Source of the DNA: Arthrobacter pascens | GTDB lineage: Bacteria; Actinomycetota; Actinomycetes; Actinomycetales; Micrococcaceae | Assembly: GCF_030815585.1 (NCBI RefSeq) | Contig: NZ_JAUSWY010000001.1 | Location: 1,798,001-1,862,000 of the forward strand | Reading direction: 5' to 3' | Length of the DNA: 64,000 bases | Notes under the pieces: generated by a model | What the model saw: only the letters and a program-made list of their open reading frames with translations | Database searches by the model: none | Told to the model about the DNA's origin: nothing | Made by a program: the position numbers and the translations under genes | In this document: positions 34,441 to 43,398 of the stretch, piece after piece | Layout: each line of letters starts with the position of its first letter | Numbering within the stretch: position 1 is the first letter of the stretch

Positions 34441-34905
34441 ATGTTTGAATGGCTGAGTGAGAACTGGTGGGCACTGTGGCTCACCGTGTTCCTCGCCTTC
34501 GCAGTAATCGAGATGATCACACTCGACCTTTTCTTCATCATGCTGGGCGGCGGAACCCTTGCCGCCCTCATAGCGGATTTCGCGGGAGCGGACCTCTGGC
34601 TGCAGATCGTCGTCTTCTGCGTGGTTTCACTGCTGATGATCGCGTTTGTCCGGCCGGTTGCCCTCACGCACCTGAAAAAGGGACCCTCCGAGCAGCGGAC
34701 CAATGTAGACCGGCTCATCGGGGAACAGGCCCTGGTCATGGAAGCCGTCAGCTCAACGGGCGGCCTCGTGAAGATCGGTGGCGACGTCTGGAGCGCACGC
34801 TCTGCGGCAGGCGTCCTTGCGGCGGGCCAAAAAGTTGTGGTCTCCGCCATCGACGGCGCAACCGCCGTCGTCTCGGCCCAGCCGGAAACAGCGAACCCGT
34901 CCTAG
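34441..34905 (+). CDS. NfeD-like membrane protein
   Basis: A 154-residue protein with two or three N-terminal membrane helices (WALWLTVFLAFAVIEMITLDLFF, AALIADFAGADLWLQIVVFC) and a C-terminal OB-fold domain (residues about 85-145). It is of the short NfeD type, which lacks the protease domain. NfeD proteins are nearly always next to SPFH proteins, as here, and the two are thought to act together in membrane microdomains. Confidence 0.88.
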   Translation: MFEWLSENWWALWLTVFLAFAVIEMITLDLFFIMLGGGTLAALIADFAGADLWLQIVVFCVVSLLMIAFVRPVALTHLKKGPSEQRTNVDRLIGEQALVMEAVSSTGGLVKIGGDVWSARSAAGVLAAGQKVVVSAIDGATAVVSAQPETANPS

Positions 34906-34942
34906 ATACAGCTTCATCAACAACTGGGGAATAAGGAGATGT

Positions 34943-35890
34943 ATGGATAACGCAGGAGGAGCCGCGGTGGGCATTGTGCTGGTGGTCCTGATCGTATTCG
35001 TGATTATTGTTCTGGTCCGCTCGGTGCGAATCATCCCGCAGGCCCGGGCAGGCGTAGTTGAGCGGCTCGGCAAGTACCAGCGGACACTCAACCCGGGCCT
35101 GACCATCCTGATCCCGTTCGTGGACCGGCTCCTGCCGCTCCTCGACCTTCGGGAACAGGTAGTGTCATTTCCTCCGCAGCCGGTGATCACCGAGGACAAC
35201 CTGGTGGTGTCCATCGATACGGTGGTCTATTTCCAGGTCACGGATCCGCGTGCGGCCACGTACGAGATTGCCAACTACATCCAGGCCGTGGAGCAGCTGA
35301 CAACCACCACCTTGCGTAACGTCGTGGGCGGACTGAACCTCGAAGAGGCCCTGACCTCCCGGGACCAGATCAACGGACAGCTGCGCGGTGTGCTCGATGA
35401 GGCAACCGGACGCTGGGGCATCCGTGTCTCGCGGGTGGAGCTGAAGGCCATCGATCCGCCGCACTCCATCCAGGACTCCATGGAAAAGCAGATGCGGGCA
35501 GAACGTGACCGGCGTGCAGCCATTCTCACCGCCGAGGGCACCAAGCAGTCGGCCATCCTGACGGCCGAGGGCCAGCGGCAGGCTTCCATCCTGGCCGCTG
35601 AAGGTGACGCCAAGGCAGCCATCCTGCGCGCGGACGGCGAGGCCCAGGCCATCCAAAAGGTCTTCGATGCCATCCACAAGGGCAACCCCGACCAGAAGCT
35701 CCTGGCCTACCAATATCTGCAGACACTTCCCAAGCTGGCGGAGGGTTCATCGAACAAGCTGTGGATCATCCCCAGTGAAGTCGGCGAAGCCCTCAAGGGC
35801 ATCGGCAACGCCCTCGGCGGCACCAACCCTGATCCGCGCGCGGGCGGCGGATTGTTCAGCGACGAGCCCGCCAAACAGCCGGAGTCCTGA
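34943..35890 (+). CDS. SPFH/band 7 (stomatin-prohibitin) protein
   Basis: A 315-residue membrane-associated SPFH protein. One N-terminal helix anchors it (GIVLVVLIVFVIIVLV). The band 7 domain follows (RIIPQARAGVVERLGKYQRT to about residue 190). Then come four 11-residue repeats of the form AAILTAEGTKQ (residues about 192-235) that form the coiled coil for assembly. The ATG at 34943 has an AAGGAG site at good distance. It forms a unit with the NfeD gene 37 bases upstream. A long perfect hairpin lies 38 bases after its stop. Confidence 0.92.
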   Translation: MDNAGGAAVGIVLVVLIVFVIIVLVRSVRIIPQARAGVVERLGKYQRTLNPGLTILIPFVDRLLPLLDLREQVVSFPPQPVITEDNLVVSIDTVVYFQVTDPRAATYEIANYIQAVEQLTTTTLRNVVGGLNLEEALTSRDQINGQLRGVLDEATGRWGIRVSRVELKAIDPPHSIQDSMEKQMRAERDRRAAILTAEGTKQSAILTAEGQRQASILAAEGDAKAAILRADGEAQAIQKVFDAIHKGNPDQKLLAYQYLQTLPKLAEGSSNKLWIIPSEVGEALKGIGNALGGTNPDPRAGGGLFSDEPAKQPES

Positions 35891-35927
35891 CACCGGTCGT
35901 CAGGCGGCCTGTTTCAGGTACTACGCG

Positions 35928-35956
35928 AGGGGACCTTCAACACTTGAAGGTCCCCT
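35928..35956 (+). terminator. Terminator of the nfeD-SPFH unit
   Basis: A perfect 13-base-pair stem (AGGGGACCTTCAA / TTGAAGGTCCCCT) with a CAC loop, followed by a short pyrimidine stretch. Confidence 0.8.
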
Positions 35957-35988
35957 TCCCTGTTTCCGCAGGTCGATAGTGTGGTATT

Positions 35989-36017
35989 TTGCCCCGGCGC
36001 CTTTCGACCCGTATAAT
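35989..36017 (+). promoter_or_regulatory. Housekeeping-type promoter P1 of rbpA
   Basis: TTGCCC (35989-35994), 17 bases, TATAAT (36012-36017): near-consensus for the principal sigma factor. It would give a 5' leader of about 150 bases. Confidence 0.75.
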
Positions 36018-36048
36018 AGGATATTTGTCCGGTCGGAGCAGATCCGCT

Positions 36049-36074
36049 GGAACAAGAATGCTTAGCAATGCGTT
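36049..36074 (+). promoter_or_regulatory. SigR/SigH-type promoter P2 of rbpA
   Basis: GGAAC (36049-36053), 18 bases, GTT (36072-36074): an exact match to the thiol-oxidative-stress sigma consensus GGAAY-N18/19-GTT. In Streptomyces rbpA is a known SigR target. The site lies downstream of P1 and about 100 bases before the start codon. Confidence 0.7.
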
Positions 36075-36176
36075 GAATCTTATGATGCAGCACAGCGCAC
36101 ACAGTAGTCCGGCAGCGTTTGATCGCTGCCGGCTAGCGTGGAGCCTTGCTCCACGAACCGACCAGAGGGAGAAAAC

Positions 36177-36524
36177 ATGAGCGATCGCAGCCTGCGGGGT
36201 ATGCGCCTTGGCGCGCAGAGCATGGAGACCGAGTCCGGCGTCGAGCCGGCTCCGCGTCAGCGCGTCGAATACAGGTGCGAGGACGGCGAACAGGTCTTTG
36301 TTACCTTCTCCTCCGAAGCGGAAATTCCCCCTGTGTGGGTTTCCAAGACCGGTAAGGAAGCGCTCCTGGTTGACGGCGAACGCCCGGACACCAGCAACGA
36401 AAAGGCTGTCCGCACGCACTGGGACATGCTGCTTGAGCGGCGCTCCCTCCCGGAGCTGGAGCAGATCCTCGAGGACCGCCTGACCATCCTGCGCGAACGC
36501 CGTGGCGAACGGCGCAGCGCCTAA
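36177..36524 (+). CDS. rbpA: RNA polymerase-binding protein RbpA
   Basis: A 115-residue actinobacterial transcription factor that binds RNA polymerase and the principal sigma factor and stabilises the open complex. Recognised from SLRGMRLGAQSMETESG at the N-terminus, the YRCEDGEQVFVTFSSEAEIP beta-barrel core, and the C-terminal sigma-interaction helix TSNEKAVRTHWDMLLERRS. It has one Cys in the core where some homologues bind zinc. It is flanked by terminators on both sides, so it is monocistronic, and two promoters precede it. Confidence 0.95.
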   Translation: MSDRSLRGMRLGAQSMETESGVEPAPRQRVEYRCEDGEQVFVTFSSEAEIPPVWVSKTGKEALLVDGERPDTSNEKAVRTHWDMLLERRSLPELEQILEDRLTILRERRGERRSA

Positions 36525-36573
36525 CCGCGTTAGCTGACGCGGCGTCACCGCTGGCGCAGCCCCACCAACTGGC

Positions 36574-36617
36574 AAGGGCCGTCCCTGCACCGTTATCACG
36601 GTGCAGGGACGGCCCTT
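36574..36617. terminator. Bidirectional terminator between rbpA and the ppm gene
   Basis: A perfect 20-base-pair inverted repeat (36574-36593 with 36598-36617, loop TATC) with AA and TT ends, so it has U-tract features in both directions. It separates the convergent genes. Confidence 0.88.
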
Positions 36618-36682
36618 TGCAGTTCGGCTGCCCGGTTCAGCTGAGGTTTCACAATGCAGTCTGATTCACGGCTCAGCCTGGG

Positions 36683-37426
36683 TCAGGCCTGGGCGGAGGC
36701 CTTCTTGCCTGTCAACTTGTTCCACCGGGCCTGCAGGCCCCACTTGGTCACGCTAATCATCGCCTCGACAACGATGTTGCCGCTCATCTTGGAGGCGCCC
36801 AGCTCACGCTCCACGAAGGTGATGGGTCGTTCCTCGATCCTTAGCCCCATCTTGGCCACACGCCACGCCAGGTCCACCTGGAAGCCGTAGCCCACCGAGT
36901 CCACCTGGTCGAGGTTCAGCTTTTCCAGCGTTGTCCGGCGGAAAGCCCGGTATCCGCCGGTCACGTCCTTGATCTTGAGGCCCAGCATAATGCGCGCATA
37001 CGTGCTGCCGACCCGGGAAATCGCCTGACGGTACAGCGGCCAGTTCACCACGCTGCCGCCCGCAACCCAGCGGGAGCCCATGGCCAGGTCCGCGCCCTGC
37101 TCTACGGCTTCCAGGAGCTGTGGAAGCTGTTCAGGCTGGTGTGACCCGTCCGCATCCATTTCCACCAGGACGTCATAACCTGCGTCCAGGCCCCAGCGGA
37201 AACCGGCAATGTAGGCCGCGCCCAGGCCTTCCTTGCCCTGGCGGTGCAGTACATGGACCTGAGCATCGTCGGCAACGAAGCTGTCGGCGAGCTGGCCGGT
37301 TCCGTCGGGGCTGTTGTCATCCACCACCAGCACATCAGATTCCGGCACGGCTGCGCGCAGGCGTTGAAGTGTCTTGGGCAGCGATTCCAGTTCGTTGTAG
37401 GTAGGAATGATGGTAAGGACGCGCAC
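36683..37426 (-). CDS. Polyprenol monophosphomannose synthase (GT2 family)
   Basis: Transfers mannose from GDP-mannose to polyprenyl phosphate, giving the lipid mannose donor for cell-envelope glycans and O-mannosylation of exported proteins. The 247-residue GT-A domain has TIIPTYNELESLPKTL, VVDDNSPDGTGQLAD, the metal motif VEMDADGSHQPEQLP and DVTGGYRAFRRTTLE. It matches DPM1-type synthases. There is no membrane region, unlike the mycobacterial Ppm1 that is fused to an acyltransferase. TATAAT (37504-37509) upstream may drive it separately from the amidohydrolase gene. Confidence 0.9.
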   Translation of the reverse strand: MRVLTIIPTYNELESLPKTLQRLRAAVPESDVLVVDDNSPDGTGQLADSFVADDAQVHVLHRQGKEGLGAAYIAGFRWGLDAGYDVLVEMDADGSHQPEQLPQLLEAVEQGADLAMGSRWVAGGSVVNWPLYRQAISRVGSTYARIMLGLKIKDVTGGYRAFRRTTLEKLNLDQVDSVGYGFQVDLAWRVAKMGLRIEERPITFVERELGASKMSGNIVVEAMISVTKWGLQARWNKLTGKKASAQA

Positions 37427-37503
37427 AGGGAGCCTTTCCTGGATGGGAGCGGTCGGAGCGACTGACGCACAGCGGAAGCGCTGGCTGACAGGCGCAACTA
37501 TCC

Positions 37504-37509
37504 ATTATA
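37504..37509 (-). promoter_or_regulatory. Possible -10 of the polyprenol mannose synthase gene
   Basis: TATAAT on the minus strand, about 80 bases before the start codon, in the gap after the amidohydrolase stop. No clear -35. Confidence 0.4.
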
Positions 37510-37532
37510 GGGTGTCGCCCTGCAGGCCAGGC

Positions 37533-39191
37533 TCAGGGGCGCAGAGCAGGACTGGCAAACAGCTCGTACCCGTCCCGCACGGTCTGCAGGCAGGTCGGGT
37601 CCCTTCCGGTGTCCAAGGCCGGAAGCAAGGGAGTACGTGCCCGCGGATCGGTGCTCCAGGATTGCACCCGTCCGTCGGCCACCTGGACCATCAGTTCTTC
37701 AACCTCCCAAACGGCGAAACTCGCGGGGGCTCCCGGAACCAGCTGTCCTGCCATCGGGTTCTGGTATTTGGCGGCCCGCCAGCCTGCCCGGGTATGGCCC
37801 AGGAACGCCGCCCGCGCCGAGATCCGTTCGTCGGGGTTGTTGTGTTGCAGGCAGGCACGGACGCTCGACCAGGGGCGCAGCGGAGTGACCGGGCTGTCGC
37901 TGCCGAAGCATATGGGGACTCCTGCAGAGTAGAAAGAGGCGAAGGCATTCATGGACTGGCTCCGGCTGCCCAGGCGCTGCTCGTACAGACCCGCTGAGGT
38001 ACCCCAGGCGGCGTCAAACCCGGGCTGGGCACTGACGGTGACCGAATAGCGGGCCAGCCGCTGCACGGCGTCGGAATCGGCAATTTCCACGTGTTCAAAG
38101 CGGTGACCGGCAGCGCGGATCCGTTGTTCGCCCACTTCCGCTGCGGCGAGGTCAAGTGCTGTCAGCGCAGCGTCCAGCCCGGCGTCGCCGATGACGTGGA
38201 AGCCCCCCTGGATGCCCAACCGCGAGCAGGCTGCCAGGTGGGCAGCGGCCTGGTCCGCCGAAAGGTAGAGGCTGCCACGCTCCCCCGGTGCGTCGCTGTA
38301 GTCGGACCGGAGTGCCGCAGTCCGGGAGCCGATGGACCCATCAATGTTCAAGTCGCCGGCAAGGCCGCGCACGGGGACGCCAAGTTCCTCCAGGACAGCA
38401 TGCGCGTGCTCCTCGGAGGTGGACAATTCGCCCCAGTACGGCAGTACCTCCGGTACGGCGCCTTCGCCCTGCCCGGTGTTCCAGGAAGCGGCCAAACGAA
38501 GGTCAGAAACCCCTCCGACATGCGGCGCGGCCATCTCAGCCAGGGCAACGTATCCATTCTGCGCAGCCTCCATCAGGGCACGCCTTTGGTGTTCCCGAAG
38601 TGTCTGGTCGGGAAGACGCCGCGTGGCCTGGCGCGCAGCCGTGTGGGCCGCACGCTTGACCTGGCCGCCGGAGGAGAAGCCATCGAGGCCGGCAAGCCCT
38701 GCAGTGGCTGCCAGCGAGGACGAAACCAAGGCCGAATGCACGTCCACCCTGGACAGATAGACGTGCCTGCCGCCTGCGGCCCGCTCGAGCTCCTCAGCGC
38801 TTGGCAGGGCCGGATCCTCCCACAGGGACTCATCCCAGCCATGCCCCAGCACCGGCCCTTCAGCCTTTGACGACGCCACCGTCTCCAACAGTTGCCGGGC
38901 CGAGCGTACCTCTCCCAGCTGCAGGGAGCCCAGCGCGATGCCGGTTTCGGTCAGGTGGATGTGGGAGTCGACAAATCCCGGCGCCACCAGTGCCCCGTGC
39001 AGATCGATGATCTCCATGGAGCCGTCCGCGATCGACGATGCCGCCTGCTCGGAGCCCACCCAGGCGACAGTGTCGCCGTCGACGAGCATTGCGGTGGCGA
39101 ACGGGTCCGCGGCAGTGTAGACGGAACCGTTGCGGTACAGCACCACCTTCCGCCCGGGCTGGGCGGGCGCTGAAGAACGTGCGTGTTTCAT
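37533..39191 (-). CDS. Amidohydrolase (YtcJ-like, amidohydrolase_3)
   Basis: A 552-residue metal-dependent hydrolase. The N-terminal beta-sandwich is followed by the first metal motif GFVDSHIHLTE. Further metal-ligand candidates are HVIGDAGLDAAL (about residue 320), HRFEHVEI (about 350) and the aspartate of CFGSDSPVTPL (about 440). The YtcJ group acts on unknown amides or esters. An AGGAG site precedes the ATG. No pathway context. Confidence 0.85.
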   Translation of the reverse strand: MKHARSSAPAQPGRKVVLYRNGSVYTAADPFATAMLVDGDTVAWVGSEQAASSIADGSMEIIDLHGALVAPGFVDSHIHLTETGIALGSLQLGEVRSARQLLETVASSKAEGPVLGHGWDESLWEDPALPSAEELERAAGGRHVYLSRVDVHSALVSSSLAATAGLAGLDGFSSGGQVKRAAHTAARQATRRLPDQTLREHQRRALMEAAQNGYVALAEMAAPHVGGVSDLRLAASWNTGQGEGAVPEVLPYWGELSTSEEHAHAVLEELGVPVRGLAGDLNIDGSIGSRTAALRSDYSDAPGERGSLYLSADQAAAHLAACSRLGIQGGFHVIGDAGLDAALTALDLAAAEVGEQRIRAAGHRFEHVEIADSDAVQRLARYSVTVSAQPGFDAAWGTSAGLYEQRLGSRSQSMNAFASFYSAGVPICFGSDSPVTPLRPWSSVRACLQHNNPDERISARAAFLGHTRAGWRAAKYQNPMAGQLVPGAPASFAVWEVEELMVQVADGRVQSWSTDPRARTPLLPALDTGRDPTCLQTVRDGYELFASPALRP

Positions 39192-39268
39192 ATGGCGGGC
39201 ATGCTCCTAGGTGTAGGGGACGGCGCGGTACCGTTCGGCGGCCCCGCAAATCAGGCGATGGAGGTTGA

Positions 39269-42232
39269 TCAGACGACGGAAGAGTAGGCCACCACGCCGC
39301 GCCGGACCAGGGAGATTGCCTCAGTGCACAGCCGTGCGAGGCGAGGCTCCAGGCCCGGAATCTTGGCGAGCTGGTCGAGGAGGTCAATGACCTGCTTGAC
39401 CCAGCGGACAAAGTCACCGGCCGCAAGGTCAGTACCGTTGAGGACTTCCTGGAGATGCTTCCCCCGGGCCCACTTGTACATGGGCCAGACCAGTCCCAGC
39501 TCGGGTTCGCCGGTCAGCGGAAGCTTGTTCTGTTCTTCCACGTCCTCCAGCGCCGACCACTCCCGGATCACCAGATCCACTGACGACTCCAGCGAAATGC
39601 TGGGCATCCTGGGCCGGAGCCCCCTGTCCTCGCGTTTGGCCTGGTACACCAGGACACTCGCCAAAGCGGCCACTTCGACGGCGTCCAGGTCGTCGAACGC
39701 GCCCAGCCGGAGCGACTGCGAAATCAGCAGGTCCTTCTCACCGTAGATGCGCCGCAGCCGCTGCCCGTCGGAGCTGATGGTCAGCCGCCCGTCGCCCGCG
39801 GCTTCCAGATAGCCGTAGGCGGACAGGACATCACAGACGCGGTCGAACGTCTTGGCGATGGTGTTGGTCCTCCCCTGGATCTGGCGGACCAGGGCATCGG
39901 TCTCCCGCCGCAGCTTCCACCAGCGCTCCGACCACCGTGCATGGTCTTCACGCTCGCTGCAGCCGTGGCAGGGGTGGGCGCGCAGCGCCCGGCGCAGTTC
40001 GGCGATCCGCTTTTCCTGGTTGGGCAGGGCTGTTGCCAGGCCAAAGTCGTTGTTGCGGCTGCTGGTCGGGGCGGGTGGACGGTTCTCCCGGAGCGCATTT
40101 CTTGCCGACGACGCAAGGTCCCGGCGGGACTTCGGGACCTTTGCGTTGAAGGATTTCGGAATCCGGATGCGCGTCATGGGCGCAATGGGCCCTTCCAGGT
40201 CGTCCGTACCGATCCTGCGGAGCTGGTTGTCCAGTGTCAGCACGGCCGGGCGCGGCTCACGGCTGCTGTGGTCTGAGCTGAGAACGATGGCGGGCCCAGG
40301 GGCCCGGCCGCCGGGCACATCAACCACATCGCCGGGCAGCAATCGTGCCAGGGAATCGTCGCTGAGGGACTTCCGTGCCCGGGATTTGGTGCGCGAGGTG
40401 ACATTCTCGGCGTCGGAAAGCTCCCGCCGCAACCGGGCATACTCCGTGAAGTCCCCAAGGTGGCATGTCATGGACTTCGCAAAGCCCGCAAGGGATTCCT
40501 CCCTGCTGCGGACCTGCCTGGCGAGGCCAACTACTGAACGGTCCGCCTGGAACTGTGCGAAAGACGATTCAAGGATCTCCCGGGCACGGGTTCGGCCGAA
40601 CTGCGCCAACAGGTTGATGCTCATGTTGTACGTCGGCCTGAAACTCGAGTTCAACGGATAGGTCCGCCTGGAAGCCAGGCCTGCAACCGCCGTCGGATCT
40701 GTGCCGGGCTGCCAGAGCACCACAGCATGGCCCTCCACGTCAATGCCGCGGCGGCCGGCGCGGCCGGTGAGCTGGGTGTACTCCCCTGCGGTGATGTCCA
40801 CGTGGGCTTCGCCGTTGAATTTGTCCAGCTTCTCCAGGACCACGGAGCGGGCAGGCATATTGACGCCCAAGGCGAGGGTTTCGGTGGCGAAAACAGCCTT
40901 CACCAGCCCTTCGACGAAGAGTTTCTCCACTACCTCCTTGAACGTGGGCAGCATGCCGGCGTGGTGGGCGGCGAATCCGCGCAGCAGGCCGTCCCGCCAC
41001 GTCCAGAAGCCAAGGACATCCAGATCATCTGAAGGGATGTCCTGCCCGGCCTCGTCAACGCGCTGGGCGATGATGCGTTGCTCCCTCTCGGTGGTCAGCC
41101 ACAACCCGGAGGATACGCACTGTGCCACGGCGGCGTCGCAGCCCGCCCTGGAGAATATGAAGGTGATCGACGGCAGCAGGTCCTGCCGGTCCAGGCTGGC
41201 GATCACCTGGGGGCGGCTGGCTTTCCGTACTCCCACAGGCTGGGCGCCCTGGGTGGGCCCCCGCTCGTCGCCGCGCTGGCGGTGCTGACGGCGCTGGCTG
41301 CGTCCGCCGTGTCCGAATTGGCCGCGGAAGCTTTGCTGGCTCTCGCTCCTGGACATCGCCAGCAGGTCCGGGTTCACCTCAAACCCCGGTCGTACGGAGT
41401 CATCCTGCGCGGACGCGCCACCGATCACAGCCAGGCCAGGGGTTCCGTCTTCGCCGTCCGCTGGCGGAGCGATTTCATCGAAGGTAGTTTCGCCGGCAAA
41501 GAGGTCCACGATTTCCTTGCCCACCATGACGTGCTGCCACAGTGGCACCGGCCGGTGTTCGGACACGATGATGTCCGTGTCGCCGCGCACGGTGTCCAGC
41601 CAGGCACCGAACTCCTCCGCGTTGGACACAGTGGCACTCAGGGAGGCGACCTGGACCTCGCTGGGGAGGTGGATGATGACTTCCTCCCAGACCGCGCCGC
41701 GGAAGCGGTCCGCGAGGTAGTGGACCTCGTCCATCACCACAAAGCCCAGGTCATCCAACGTGTCCGAATCCGCATAGAGCATGTTCCGAAGGACCTCGGT
41801 GGTCATCACTACTACCGGGGCATCTCCGTTGATGCTGGTATCACCGGTCAGGAGTCCCACATTTTCGGGCCCGTACTTCTCGGCGAGCTCAGCAAATTTC
41901 TGGTTGCTCAGCGCCTTGATAGGGGTGGTGTAAAAGGCCTTGAGATTTCGCTCCAGGGCGAGGTAGATGGCGAACTCGCCTACGATTGTCTTTCCGGCGC
42001 CCGTGGGGGCCGCGACCAACACCCCCCTGCCTTCCTGGAGGGAAAGGCAGGCCTGGCGCTGGAAATCGTCAAGCTCAAATTCGAGGGTGCGGATAAAGCC
42101 GCCCAGGTAGCTGCTGGCCTCGGCCGTGCGCTCGGCGCTGGCCAGGTAACGTTCAGAAGGCGACTGTGGTTCTGGATCGGTTGGCCCGGTAGAAAATGGC
42201 CCCGAAGCGAGCGGCCCGGAAATAGAGGACAT
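39269..42232 (-). CDS. helY: DEAD/DEAH-box RNA helicase HelY (Ski2/Mtr4 type)
   Basis: A 987-residue helicase. Walker A is VAAPTGAGKTIVGEFAI, the DEVH box is VVMDEVHYLADRFRG, motif III is SLSATVSNAEEF and motif VI is YTQLTGRAGRRGID. The C-terminal DSHCT domain covers about the last 170 residues. An inserted stretch rich in Gln/Arg/Gly near residue 300-330 (FRGQFGHGGRSQRRQHRQRG) is probably disordered RNA-binding sequence. Homologues unwind structured RNA. The position after tatC is the same as in mycobacteria. TAGGCT (42239-42244) lies 6 bases before the ATG, indicating a leaderless mRNA despite a GGAGG too close to function. Confidence 0.95.
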   Translation of the reverse strand: MSSISGPLASGPFSTGPTDPEPQSPSERYLASAERTAEASSYLGGFIRTLEFELDDFQRQACLSLQEGRGVLVAAPTGAGKTIVGEFAIYLALERNLKAFYTTPIKALSNQKFAELAEKYGPENVGLLTGDTSINGDAPVVVMTTEVLRNMLYADSDTLDDLGFVVMDEVHYLADRFRGAVWEEVIIHLPSEVQVASLSATVSNAEEFGAWLDTVRGDTDIIVSEHRPVPLWQHVMVGKEIVDLFAGETTFDEIAPPADGEDGTPGLAVIGGASAQDDSVRPGFEVNPDLLAMSRSESQQSFRGQFGHGGRSQRRQHRQRGDERGPTQGAQPVGVRKASRPQVIASLDRQDLLPSITFIFSRAGCDAAVAQCVSSGLWLTTEREQRIIAQRVDEAGQDIPSDDLDVLGFWTWRDGLLRGFAAHHAGMLPTFKEVVEKLFVEGLVKAVFATETLALGVNMPARSVVLEKLDKFNGEAHVDITAGEYTQLTGRAGRRGIDVEGHAVVLWQPGTDPTAVAGLASRRTYPLNSSFRPTYNMSINLLAQFGRTRAREILESSFAQFQADRSVVGLARQVRSREESLAGFAKSMTCHLGDFTEYARLRRELSDAENVTSRTKSRARKSLSDDSLARLLPGDVVDVPGGRAPGPAIVLSSDHSSREPRPAVLTLDNQLRRIGTDDLEGPIAPMTRIRIPKSFNAKVPKSRRDLASSARNALRENRPPAPTSSRNNDFGLATALPNQEKRIAELRRALRAHPCHGCSEREDHARWSERWWKLRRETDALVRQIQGRTNTIAKTFDRVCDVLSAYGYLEAAGDGRLTISSDGQRLRRIYGEKDLLISQSLRLGAFDDLDAVEVAALASVLVYQAKREDRGLRPRMPSISLESSVDLVIREWSALEDVEEQNKLPLTGEPELGLVWPMYKWARGKHLQEVLNGTDLAAGDFVRWVKQVIDLLDQLAKIPGLEPRLARLCTEAISLVRRGVVAYSSVV

Positions 42233-42238
42233 GCCTCC

Positions 42239-42244
42239 AGCCTA
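42239..42244 (-). promoter_or_regulatory. -10 element of leaderless helY
   Basis: TAGGCT on the minus strand, 6 bases before the helY ATG and just after the tatC stop at 42257. Confidence 0.5.
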
Positions 42245-42256
42245 GTGCGCCGCGGG

Positions 42257-43093
42257 CTAGAGGTTCTTCAGTTCGCTGCCCGGCGTCGCGACGTCGGCGG
42301 TGGCTTCAGTCTCGGCAGCGCGCTTGGCTGCCCGGCGTTCGCGCCTTTTGTCATTCATGAGGCAGAGCACGACGGCCAGGAAAAAGAGCGCCAACATGGG
42401 TCCGGCCAGATAGAACATGCTCATTGCATCGGCGCCCGGCGCTGCCATAGCAGCAAAAAGACACACCAGAAATACCGTGATCCGCCAGCTCTTGACGAGT
42501 TGTGCGCCCTTCAGTATTCCCGCCACGTTGAGGCCGAAAAGGACAACTGGCAAAAGGAACGCAATGCCGAATGCAAGCATTAGTCGCGTTACAAACGAGA
42601 GATAGACCTGGGCGGTGATGAAGTTGGACGCTCCGGCCGGTGTGAAATCCGTGAGCACACGGACTGCGTTTGGCAGAACCATCCACGCCAGAAAGACGCC
42701 TCCGACAAAGAGCGGTACTGCCGCTGCCACGAAGGACAGCGCCATACGCCGTTCCTTCTTGTGAAGTCCGGGCACTATGAAGGCCCATAGTTGGTAGAGC
42801 CAAACCGGGCTGGCCAGTATCAGACCCATGAATACGGAGATCTGGATCATCAGGTCAAAGGAACTTGCGACGCCATCAAAGTTGAGGCTTGCGAGTCTGC
42901 CCTCTTTTTGATTGAGGTCCGTAATTGGTTTGATCAAAGCAGCCAACATTGGCTGATACAGGATAAATCCAACGACGGTTCCCAGGATCACGCCAATGGC
43001 TGACTTGAACAGCCGGTTCCTGAGTTCCTTGAGGTGATCCATCAGGGCCATCCGGCCCTCTGGATTGTCTTGCCGGCCCATCTTTACGGCCAC
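42257..43093 (-). CDS. tatC: Sec-independent protein translocase TatC
   Basis: Core receptor of the twin-arginine translocon, 278 residues with six helices. Typical elements are MALMDHLKELRNRLFKSA at the N-terminus, FVTRLMLAFGIAFLLPVVLF and the PGADAMSMFYLAGPML segment. The acidic/basic C-terminal tail is cytoplasmic. GTG 43093 lies 7 bases after the tatA stop; an ATG four codons later is an alternative. The alginate-lyase-like protein in this window is a likely Tat client. Confidence 0.95.
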   Translation of the reverse strand: MAVKMGRQDNPEGRMALMDHLKELRNRLFKSAIGVILGTVVGFILYQPMLAALIKPITDLNQKEGRLASLNFDGVASSFDLMIQISVFMGLILASPVWLYQLWAFIVPGLHKKERRMALSFVAAAVPLFVGGVFLAWMVLPNAVRVLTDFTPAGASNFITAQVYLSFVTRLMLAFGIAFLLPVVLFGLNVAGILKGAQLVKSWRITVFLVCLFAAMAAPGADAMSMFYLAGPMLALFFLAVVLCLMNDKRRERRAAKRAAETEATADVATPGSELKNL

Positions 43094-43099
43094 TGAGGG

Positions 43100-43363
43100 T
43101 TAGGCACGATTCGGCGGCGGAACGTCAGTACCGTCGGTAGGCTCGCCGGGTTTGGCCTGCGGGTGGTTGACAACCTTGCCCTCGACAGCGCTGTCGCCGT
43201 CCTTGGCTTCTGGTGCTCCGTCCTTCTTCATCTCGCGGACTTCAGACTTGAAGATACGCATGGATTGCCCAAGGCTTCTAGCCATTCCTGGAAGTTTTGG
43301 CGCAGCAAAGAGCACCAACGCCAAGACAATAATGATAATCAGATGCCAGCCTTCAAGCCTCAT
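43100..43363 (-). CDS. tatA: Sec-independent protein translocase TatA
   Basis: Pore-forming Tat subunit, 87 residues: one N-terminal helix (WHLIIIIVLALVLFAAPKLP), an amphipathic helix (GMARSLGQSMRIFKSEVREM) and an acidic, proline-rich tail. It precedes tatC in one unit. Confidence 0.95.
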   Translation of the reverse strand: MRLEGWHLIIIIVLALVLFAAPKLPGMARSLGQSMRIFKSEVREMKKDGAPEAKDGDSAVEGKVVNHPQAKPGEPTDGTDVPPPNRA

Positions 43364-43398
43364 GTCAGGAGGTCCTTTCTATTGTTTACATCCTACGT

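Noticed and set aside
35500..35660. Repeated DNA in the SPFH gene considered as a possible repeat array
   Set aside because: It encodes the normal 11-residue coiled-coil repeats of SPFH proteins, so it is coding repetition.
41078..42583. 501-codon open frame antisense to helY and tatC
   Set aside because: It crosses two real genes and their junction and has no family resemblance; explained by codon bias on the opposite strand.
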